Of a stretch of DNA of 64,000 bases, positions 57,470 to 64,000 are shown in pieces. The first letter of the stretch is position 1. Every line of letters starts with the position of its first letter. This DNA is from Prosopocoilus inquinatus. Lineage: Eukaryota > Arthropoda > Insecta > Coleoptera > Lucanidae. Under the pieces are notes generated by a model. That model worked only from the letters and a program-made list of their open reading frames with translations. It ran no database searches and was not told the DNA's origin. Position numbers and translations under genes: made by a program. The stretch spans positions 41,944,001-42,008,000 of the forward strand of contig CM069873.1 of assembly GCA_036172665.1 (NCBI GenBank), given 5' to 3'.

Positions 57470-58252
57470 TTTCGATGGACTCTAGTAACTCTGATGTGAG
57501 ATACGAAGTTTTTGGGCGCAGCAGGAGCTAGAAATAGTTTTAAACGAAGCAACAAGTATTAGCGTTGTTCCTGTGATGTATCTAATCGATCCTTACTCAT
57601 CTATCATGTTATTTGGCATTTCGATATACTCTAGTTACTCTGATGTGAGATACGAAGTTCTCGGACGCAGCAGAAGCTGGAAATAGTTTTAAATGAAACA
57701 ACACGCATTAGCGTTGTTCCTGTGATGTATCTAATCGATCCTTACTCATCTATCATGTTATTTGACGTTTCGATGGACTCTAGTAACTCTGATGTGAGAT
57801 ACGAAGTTTTTGGGCGCAGCAGGAGCTAGAAATAGTTTTAAACGAAGCAACAAGTATTAGCGTTGTTCCTGTGATGTATCTAATCGATCCTTACTCATCT
57901 ATCATGTTATTTGGCATTTCGATATACTCTAGTTACTCTGATGTGAGATACGAAGTTCTCGGACGCAGCAGAAGCTGGAAATAGTTTTAAATGAAACAAC
58001 ACGCATTAGCGTTGTTCCTGTGATGTATCTAATCGATCCTTACTCATCTATCATGTTATTTGACGTTTCGATGGACTCTAGTAACTCTGATGTGAGATAC
58101 GAAGTTTTTGGGCGCAGCAGGAGCTAGAAATAGTTTTAAACGAAGCAACAAGTATTAGCGTTGTTCCTGTGATGTATCTAATCGATCCTTACTCATCTAT
58201 CATGTTATTTGGCATTTCGATATACTCTAGTTACTCTGATGTGAGATACGAA
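57470..58252. repeat. 298-bp dimer repeats at the array edge, ending in mid-monomer
   Basis: Two monomer types alternate: one with GGCATTTCGATATACTC, the other with TTTGGGCGCAGCAGGAGC. TCGATATACT occurs at 57621, 57919 and 58217, a spacing of exactly 298 bp. The same dimer is seen near 48.7-49.5 kb and 54.0-54.7 kb. The last monomer stops after GAGATACGAA at 58252, where the next satellite base should be G. Confidence 0.85.
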
Positions 58253-58258
58253 AGTAGT

Positions 58259-58348
58259 AGGAATAGGCCGATTCTGGAACCTCCTCCGACCTTGACCAAT
58301 AAAATTCAAGGTCAAGGTCGGAGGAGGTTCCAGAATCGGCCTATTCCT
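58259..58348. repeat. Perfect inverted repeat, 39-bp arms, 12-nt loop
   Basis: 58259-58297 is the exact reverse complement of 58310-58348. The arms are separated by AATAAAATTCAA and are rich in G+C compared with the neighbouring DNA. The structure starts six bases inside the proposed element end and could extrude as a cruciform, or fold as a hairpin in single-stranded DNA. The inner ends of the arms carry the same GACCTTGACC / GGTCAAGGTC motif as the minisatellite that follows. Confidence 0.95.
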
Positions 58349-58369
58349 GACGTGACCCCACCATGAGCT

Positions 58370-59099
58370 TCAAGGTCAAGGTCATGACCTTGAGGTGACC
58401 TTGAAATGACCTTGAGGTGACCTTGAAATGACCGTGAGGTGAACTTGAGGTGACCTTGAAATGACCTTGAGGTGACCTTGAAATGACCTTGAGGTGACCT
58501 TGAAATGACCTTGTGGTGACCTTGAGATGACCTTGTGGTGACCTTGAAATGACCTTGAGGTGACCTTGAAATGACCTTGAGGTGACCTTGAAATGACCTT
58601 GAGGTGACCTTGAGATGACCTTGAAATGACCTTGAGGTGACCTTGAAATGACCTTGAGGTGACCTTGAAATGACCTTGAAATGACCTTAAGGTGACCTTG
58701 AAATGACCTTGAAATGACCTTGAGGTGACCTTGAGATGACCTTGAGGTGACCTTGAGATGACCTTGAGATGACCTTGAGGTGACCTTGAAATGACCTTGA
58801 AATGACCTTGAAATGACCCTGAGGTGACCTTGGAATGACCTTGAGGTGACCTTGAAATGACCTTGAGGTGACCTTGAAATAACCTTGAGGTGACCTTGAA
58901 ATGACCTCGAGGTGACCTTGAAATGACCTTGAGGTGACCTTGAAATAACCTTGAAATGACCCCAAGATGACCTTGAAATGACCTCGAGGTGACCTTGAAA
59001 TGACCTTGAAATGACTCTGAGGTGACCTTTAAATGACCTTGGGGTGACCTTGAGGCGACCTTGAAATGACTGAGGTGACCTCGTAACGGACCTTGAAGC
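58370..59099. repeat. 11-bp minisatellite of nuclear-receptor-type half-sites
   Basis: About 65 tandem 11-bp units alternate between GACCTTGAGGT and GACCTTGAAAT, with a few shifted or mutated units near the right end. Each TGACCTTGA is the complement of TCAAGGTCA, the extended half-site bound by FTZ-F1/NR5A and ERR-type nuclear receptors. The core AGGTCA recurs with a 5-bp spacer (a DR5 layout). Because 11 is not a multiple of 3, the complement is open in more than one frame, giving long meaningless open frames. Confidence 0.9.
58376..58393. promoter_or_regulatory. 18-bp palindrome where half-site polarity flips
   Basis: TCAAGGTCATGACCTTGA is a perfect palindrome, two extended half-sites head to head with no spacer. 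To its left the half-sites read TCAAGGTCA on the + strand (58306 and 58370). To its right the whole array reads in the other orientation. Binding is inferred from the motif only. Confidence 0.5.
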
Positions 59100-59111
59100 G
59101 CGGTGACTCAA

Positions 59112-59274
59112 ATGTAATTGTTTTGAAATAACCCTGACGCAACCTGTTATTGAATATGTACCTATTTAAGGAGGTGTTTAATTTGATATCCGCAGACGAC
59201 GGTTGACCCTCAGATTGAGTTTACCAACTTATTGAACGTAGTGAACGTGATAGTGCTTATTAAAATTATAAAAC
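59112..59274 (+). promoter_or_regulatory. Presumed promoter/5' leader of the polymerase gene
   Basis: This is the 163-bp AT-rich gap between the minisatellite and the polymerase start codon. TATTTAAG at 59163-59170 is a possible TATA box, about 105 bp before the ATG. The start codon at 59275 has A at -3. No other clear signal is visible. Confidence 0.35.
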
Positions 59275-62200
59275 ATGTTTGATTGCAATCAGTGTGGCAA
59301 ACAATTTACGCGAATCGATAATATGAATCGTCATTTGCGTACGTCATGCCAGGGAAAACGTTTGAAATTAGATGAAATTGCCGGACCGTCCAAAGTTGTT
59401 GACCAGGTGAACGTTATGAAATGTGATGTGTGTGAAATATACGTCAGCAGAAAGTGTTTCTCAGCACATTTGCGTAGTAATTCACATAAAAGTAATGCTT
59501 TTGTGGTCGTCGATAACGGCGTGGAGAAGATAGCTGGTGCATTCGGAGATAAAATCGTAACGTACCGTATAACGGAACCTTACAATTATGTCGATGTCGA
59601 GGATTTTATGTACAATATTCAAGAAAAAGTACTAACTTTGGTTCAAAGTATATTAGACATCCATAAAGCATTAAAGTGGAATGTGGAAATTTTCGGAGTA
59701 TATTTCTTAGATTCTAAAGAAAGTTCTGAGATAAAATCTTTTAACACCAAGAATAAAATAACTTGTTTTGGAACTGATATATACAATATATATCGTGATT
59801 TTGTAAACGAAATACATGTAAAAATGTCGGAATTTCAGGAGAGAGATTCAGGTAAAACAAATAATAGGTGCAATCGTTTAGAATAAAACTTAAAGTTGCA
59901 AATATTGTTACAGGATGGACTTTGTGCAGAATTTTATATATGGAAGTCAACATTAATAAATACAATCCACTGAAAGCATCCAGCTTCATGCCATTACCGT
60001 CTTCAATAAGTGCGAAGAAAGCTGTCATAAATGTCAGAAATAACGACAACGCTTGCTTTGCCTGGGCGATAACGTCAGCGATGTGTCAACCGACAGGTCT
60101 TCCTCAAAGGATGTCTTCGTATCCCCATTATAACACAGTAGCGGATTTCACTGACCTAGAATTTCCACTGAAAGTTTGTGACGTGAAGAAATTTGAAAGC
60201 AAGAACAATATTTCTATAAATGTCTACGGACTCGGTTCCCATTATAATGGTAAGGTTACGGTTGATGAAGTTGTAGGACCGTTACATTTTACTAAAAATA
60301 GAAAAAATATTCATATAAACTTATTATTAATTGATGACAACAACGGAAATACTCACTATTGTTGGATTAAAAATTTATCACGTTTAGTGTCAAAACAGAC
60401 TTCACATCACGGTCACGAGAAATATATTTGTGAAGGATGTTTAGTGTATTTTCCATGTATTGAAAAATTGCAACGACACGAGAGGGAAGACTGTAAAGTT
60501 ATCAAAACAGTTTTACCATCGACAGAGTTAAAAATAAATAAGTATGGTGAATCTTTGCCAGAGAATATATTACAATTTGAAAATTTTGAAAAACAGTTAA
60601 AACTTCCTTTTGTTATATATGCCGATTTCGAAGCATTGCTAAAACCACTGGACAGAGTAGAACCAAATCCAGATAAATCTTTCACTGTTAAGTGTTATGA
60701 ACACGAACCTCATTCATTTGCATATTACATTAAGTGCAGTTTCAATGCAAATTTGTCAATGTTAAAGTTATATCGCGGAGAGAATGCCGCCACGGAGTTT
60801 ATAAAATGGTTAGAAAAAGATATTAAAGAAATTTACGATAAATATTTAAGTAAAATTGAGCCGATGACTGATTTAACACGAGAAGAAAAAGAGGCATACG
60901 ACCGTGCAACAATGTGTCATATTTGTGAAAAACCAATATTAGATGTTAAGGAGAAGGTGCGTGATCACGAACATTTATCGGGAGCGTTTAGAGGTGCTGC
61001 TCACTCTGTGTGCAACATTAATTTTAAAATACCAAAATTTATTCCAGTGTTTTTTCATAATCTTTCTAATTATGACAGTCACTTGTTTGTAAAGACAATG
61101 GCATTAGAAGGTGAAGATGTGGACGTGATCGCACAAAATAAGGAAAAATATATATCCTTTTCGAAATTAATACACGTGGGGGATAAGACAGACTGTAAAG
61201 GTAAAAAGCGTAAAGTATATTTCAAAATAAGATTTGTAGATTCTTTTCGTTTCATGCAATCGTCTTTAGAGAAATTAAGTTCATACTTGGAAGATTGGCA
61301 ATGTAGGGAAATTAGAAAATATTTTAACGATGAGGAGATGTTTAAATTAATACGTCAAAAAGGAATTTTCCCGTATTGTTTTATTGACTCACTCATGAAA
61401 TTAGATTTTGCCACTTTACCTTCTAAGAAAGATTTTTATGATGTGCTGTATGATGAACACGTAAGTGATGAAGATTATGAGAGAGCACAGCGCGTTTGGA
61501 ATTTATTTAACTGTAAAACTATGGGTGATTACAGTGATGTATACGTAACATCTGATGTTTTACTGTTGGCAGACGTATTTGAAAATTTCAGAGACCTTTG
61601 TATTGATAATTACAAACTAGATCCTTGCCATTTTTTCACCGCTCCAGGATTAAGTTGGGATGCAATGTTAAGAATGACAAAAATTAAATTAGAGTTACTG
61701 CAAGATGTTGATATGCTACATTTTTTTAGAATGGGTATACGCGGTGGAGTGAGTATGTGCACTAAAAGAATCGAAAACGCTAATAATAAATTTGTGCATG
61801 GTTTTGACTCTAAGAAGGCAACTAAATATTTACTATATCTTGATGCTACAAATCTGTACGGTCACGCAATGTGTTCCAGATTTCCGTGGGGAGAATTTAC
61901 TTGGTTGTGTACAGAAGAGATTAACAATCTTAACATTTCAGAGTTAGAAGAAAATTCAGATGTCGGGTACATATTCGAAGTAGATTTGGAATACCCGACT
62001 CATTTACATGACAACCACAACGAATTACCATTTTGTCCGGAAAACATAATTCCTCCAAATTCGAAATATGGTAAACTTATTCCAAATCTGTACAACAAAA
62101 GGAAATACATAATTCACTATTTAAATCTGAAACAATGTTTGGAAAATGGTTTAATATTAAACCAAATTCATAGGGCAATTAAATTTAAGCAATCTCGTTG

Positions 62201-63128
62201 GCTAAAAATATACATAGACTTTAATTCACAAAAACGAGCTGAAGCTAAAAACGAATTCGAAAAAAATTTTTACAAATTATTAAATAATAGTGTTTTCGGT
62301 AAAACTATGGAAAATGTTGAGAATCGCGTCGACATTAAATTGGCCACCAGCTGGGAAACCCATAATCGAAGACCGGGAGCTGAATCATTGATAGCTAAAC
62401 CAAACTATAAATCGAGTAAAATTTTTAGTGATCACCTGGCCGCAATAGAATTATGCAAAGTACAAGTAAATTATAATAAACCTTTATACGTAGGGTTTTG
62501 TGTTTTGGAAATATCAAAAACAGTAATGTACGATTTTTATTACAATTTTATAAAGCGAAAATATAACAATAGAGCAGCTTTATTATATACTGATACGGAT
62601 AGTTTAATACTGACCGTTAATACTGATAATGTATACGATGACATAAAGCAAAATTTAGATAAATTTGATACTTCAAATTACCCACCGAATAATGTACATG
62701 AAATGCCTCGAACTGAATCAGTTATTGGACGATTTAAAGACGAATACGCAGGACAGGTTATAGAATCTTTTATCGGGACCGGTGCGAAAGCCTACTGTGT
62801 AAAGCTTATTTCAAAATGTACTAAGAAAGCAAAAGGTGTTAAAAAATACGTTATAGATAAATACTTATCTGTAGATGACTACAAAGAAATCATTGAACGA
62901 GATGGTTTTATTTTTAAAAAGATGTACGTGTTTCACTCAGATTTTCATACGGTGTATACAGAGTTGAAAAATAAAATTGCCTTATCATCTAAAGACGATA
63001 AACGTTATATTTTGGATGACAAAATTCATACTCTGGCGTGGGGTCACCATAAAATTGCTGATATAGAAAGAGATAAAACACTAAAAGAACTAATTGAAAA
63101 ACTGGAAAAAGAATTAGAAAATAAATAA
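59275..63128 (+). CDS. Maverick/Polinton protein-primed DNA polymerase B, two exons
   Basis: Family B polymerase that would copy the element's linear DNA from protein-primed ends. Exons are 59275-59851 and 59914-63128, predicting 1263 residues, near the usual size for Polinton polymerases. The N-terminus has a C-x2-C-x12-H-x4-C finger (C4, C7, H20, C25) and a C2H2 finger (C50, C53, H65, H71). Exon 2 has a further C2HC finger at 60429-60494. Exonuclease motifs: Exo I DFE at 60624, Exo II N-Y-D at 61068-61076, Exo III Y-x3-D at 61542-61556. Polymerase motifs: A, DATNLYG at 61842; B, NNSVFG at 62283; C, YTDTDS at 62586; K-A-Y at 62787. All key acidic residues are present and there is no internal stop. 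Without splicing it would be two overlapping frames of 203 and 1086 codons (59275-59886, 59868-63128). Family assignment is firm; activity is inferred. Confidence 0.9.
59852..59913 (+). other. 62-nt GT-AG intron in the polymerase gene
   Basis: The donor is CAG|GTAAAA and the acceptor is TTGTTACAG|G. A branch-like CTTAA lies about 20 nt before the acceptor. The length, 62 nt, is the right size for a short arthropod intron and shifts the frame by exactly the amount needed to join the two coding segments (phase 1). Both edges fall inside a conserved stretch of the Polinton polymerase family, which the splice would make continuous. Alternatives are an old 1-2 nt frameshift or ribosomal frameshifting in the 19-nt overlap 59868-59886. 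Confidence 0.8.
60915..61016 (+). other. Endonuclease VII-like zinc module inside the polymerase
   Basis: Between Exo I and Exo II lies C-x2-C (60915, 60924), then D-H-E-H (60963-60974), then R-G and C-x-N (C at 61011, N at 61014). This order matches the zinc-binding and His-Asn layout of the recombination endonuclease VII (HNH-type) fold. Whether it cuts DNA or only stabilises the fold cannot be told from sequence. Confidence 0.6.
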
Positions 63129-63239
63129 AGTATGTTTTATCTATAAGTTCTGTTAGAAAGTAAATAAATTAATTTGTAAAATTCATTTATTGTGTATTGT
63201 GAGTATTGTATGTTTACAGTTGTAGTTAATAAATATTTA
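63129..63239. terminator. Shared 3' region with poly(A) signals for both converging genes
   Basis: Only 111 bp separate the two stop codons. AATAAA on the + strand occurs at 63163-63168 and 63228-63233, serving the polymerase. On the - strand AATAAA occurs at 63236-63241, overlapping the integrase stop, and at 63186-63191, about 50 bp past it. Confidence 0.6.
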
Positions 63240-64000
63240 TTATAAAACATTGCGTTTTGGTATCCATGAATCATGTTTAGAACTCAATCCTAAATAACTT
63301 ACGAGCGCCTTATTACCTTTTTCTCTCAATACATTAATTAAATATATATCTGGATGTTTTACTTTTTGTAACTCGTACTCATAAAACCCACCAAGAATGG
63401 CTTCACCATCAGCGTCTTTAATTAGATATGTTCTGGGATTAGTATTCTGCACCGACGAAATGGTAAATATTTCGTTGGACCAATTCGGAGTGTACATCTT
63501 CGAAAATGCTTGTCTGTATTTACTGATGCGCACATGATCTCCAATTTTAAATTTTGCAATTCTTGGATCCACAATTTTAAGGTTGCTGTAGACGGACTGT
63601 AAAATACTTTGCGCATTTCTTTGATTTATCTTGCTGGGTTTGTAACCCGTCGTACTGTGAACAGTGTTATTGTATTCTTCAATTAGCCTTGGTAATAAAT
63701 TGAACCATCCGAAATTTCCTTGCATGCTAAATTCTTTCCACATTTTTTGTTTTAGGGTTCTATTAAATCTTTCGACTATCGAACTTCTTAAATTAGAGTA
63801 TGCGCTATAGTGATTAATTCTATATTTCTTCATTAAATTTTGGAACTCTGCATTGTAAAATTCCTTTCCGTTATCTGTTTGTATATTTTTCGGTACAGAA
63901 TTTCTACCTTCAGATAAAATCGATTGAAAAGCTTTGGTTACTTCTTTACCTGTCTTATTTTTTAATGGTATTCCCCAAGCATACTTGGAAAATGCGTTGA
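63240..64000 (-). CDS. Maverick/Polinton DDE integrase with chromodomain-like C-terminus (partial)
   Basis: Retroviral-type integrase that would join the element's ends to host DNA. The frame is open from the window edge to the stop at 63240 (252 residues visible); the start and N-terminal zinc domain lie beyond 64000. FSKYAWGIPLK begins at 63992, the second catalytic Asp is in QTDNGKEF (codon 63875-63873), and the catalytic Glu is in SIVERFNRTLK (63773-63771), 34 residues on. The residue aligning with the first catalytic Asp, two before FSKYAW, is Asn (AAC, 63998-63996). An SH3-like stretch starting IGDHVRISKYR comes next. The last 36 residues, with LVSYLGL and SWIP, resemble a chromodomain. 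The gene converges with the polymerase gene, as co-carried Polinton genes can. The family call is firm; activity is doubtful because of the Asn. Confidence 0.88.
   Translation of the reverse strand, partial: NAFSKYAWGIPLKNKTGKEVTKAFQSILSEGRNSVPKNIQTDNGKEFYNAEFQNLMKKYRINHYSAYSNLRSSIVERFNRTLKQKMWKEFSMQGNFGWFNLLPRLIEEYNNTVHSTTGYKPSKINQRNAQSILQSVYSNLKIVDPRIAKFKIGDHVRISKYRQAFSKMYTPNWSNEIFTISSVQNTNPRTYLIKDADGEAILGGFYEYELQKVKHPDIYLINVLREKGNKALVSYLGLSSKHDSWIPKRNVL

Larger units (their letters stand above)
1..58252. repeat. 149-bp satellite array, about 391 head-to-tail monomers
   Basis: The same landmark, ATCGATCCTT, recurs every 149 bp (for example 111, 260, 409) from the first base to 58252, always in one orientation. 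Monomers differ at a limited set of sites: CTCATCTATCATG or CTTATCTACTATG, GACGTTTCG, GACGTTTGG or GGCGTTTCG, CTCCAGTAAC, CTCTAGTAAC or CTCCGGTAAC, and GCAGCTGAAG, GCAGCAGAAG, GCAGCGGGAG or GCAGCAGGAG. Combinations of these variants define higher-order units. No transposon or unrelated sequence interrupts the array. A few monomers carry 1-bp deletions, and some are cut to 74 bp. A block of this size is typical of pericentromeric, centromeric or subtelomeric heterochromatin, but the location is inference. Short open frames occur in it and repeat with the HORs; none looks like a gene. Confidence 0.97.
58253..59111. mobile_element. Putative left terminal region of a Maverick/Polinton element
   Basis: The satellite breaks in mid-monomer and new sequence begins AGTAGTAGGAATAGG. 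Polinton termini are known to start with AG, to be long inverted repeats, and to be flanked by 6-bp target duplications; TACGAA at 58247-58252 would be the left copy. The region holds a hairpin and an 11-bp minisatellite and leads into the polymerase and integrase genes. The right terminus is outside the window, so neither the inverted repeat nor the target duplication can be confirmed. The true repeat may be shorter than this span. Confidence 0.6.

Noticed and set aside
1..58252. CRISPR array
   Set aside because: Repeats are contiguous 149-bp monomers with no unique spacers, and the surroundings are eukaryotic.
58259..58348. Rho-independent-type terminator or tRNA-like structure
   Set aside because: There is no T-run after the stem, the arms are far too long, and the context is eukaryotic; no tRNA arms are visible.
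58169..58366. 65-codon + strand frame crossing the satellite-element boundary
   Set aside because: It spans two unrelated sequences and a hairpin; a chance frame.
58341..59111. 256-codon - strand open frame of repeated GHFKV/SRSFQ-type units, and a 92-codon one at 58687-58965
   Set aside because: The 11-bp repeat lacks stops on this strand in more than one frame, so long open frames are automatic. There is no start context, domain or independent evidence of coding.
59868..59886. Programmed ribosomal frameshift between the two polymerase frames
   Set aside because: No slippery heptamer is evident in the overlap. Overlap translation would leave non-conserved residues at the join, whereas the GT-AG intron restores the family block exactly.
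59741..60049. - strand frames opposite the polymerase (also 60413-60685)
   Set aside because: They are antisense shadows of well-supported coding sequence with catalytic motifs on the + strand.
63422..63616. 64-codon frame within the integrase gene
   Set aside because: It is an out-of-frame shadow of the integrase on the same strand.

Overview
This is eukaryotic nuclear DNA, most likely from an invertebrate animal and plausibly an arthropod. The evidence is a very long 149-bp satellite, a 62-nt GT-AG intron in the one complete gene, and a protein-primed family B DNA polymerase plus a chromodomain-type integrase, the hallmarks of Maverick/Polinton (adintovirus-like) elements. The species cannot be named from the sequence.

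Layout. (1) 1-58252 is an uninterrupted head-to-tail satellite, about 391 copies of a 149-bp monomer in one orientation, with no credible gene in it. It is a mosaic of higher-order repeats (HORs) with exact spacings: 5952 bp (8.6-20.4 kb, partly echoed at 1-4.4 and 6.0-7.7 kb), 1190 bp (26.4-28.5 kb), 2977 bp (30.7-37.2 kb and again 38.6-41.5 kb), 4020 bp (37.5-42.7 kb), 2235 bp (42.6-45.8 kb), 5215 bp (47.0-57.5 kb) and a 298-bp dimer at the very edge. (2) 58253-59111 looks like the terminal region of a Polinton. It starts AGTAGTAG directly against a satellite monomer broken in mid-unit, continues as a 39-bp-arm perfect hairpin, and then as an 11-bp minisatellite whose every unit carries the nuclear-receptor half-site TCAAGGTCA. 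(3) 59275-63128 (+) is the Polinton DNA polymerase B gene, two exons around a 62-nt intron, with all exonuclease and polymerase motifs kept. (4) 63240-64000 (-) is the C-terminal part of a DDE integrase with a chromodomain-like end, converging on the polymerase gene and cut by the window edge.

How it fits together. The integrase would insert the linear element and the polymerase would copy it from protein-primed ends. The terminal AGT triplets fit the slide-back priming known from adenovirus and phi29-type genomes. The element seems to sit inside the satellite block. The right-hand half (capsid, ATPase, protease, right terminal repeat, second target-site copy) lies outside the window. The polymerase looks intact, but the residue that aligns with the first catalytic Asp of the integrase reads Asn, so the copy may not be able to move by itself. 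All identity statements are by eye; no alignment or database search was run.
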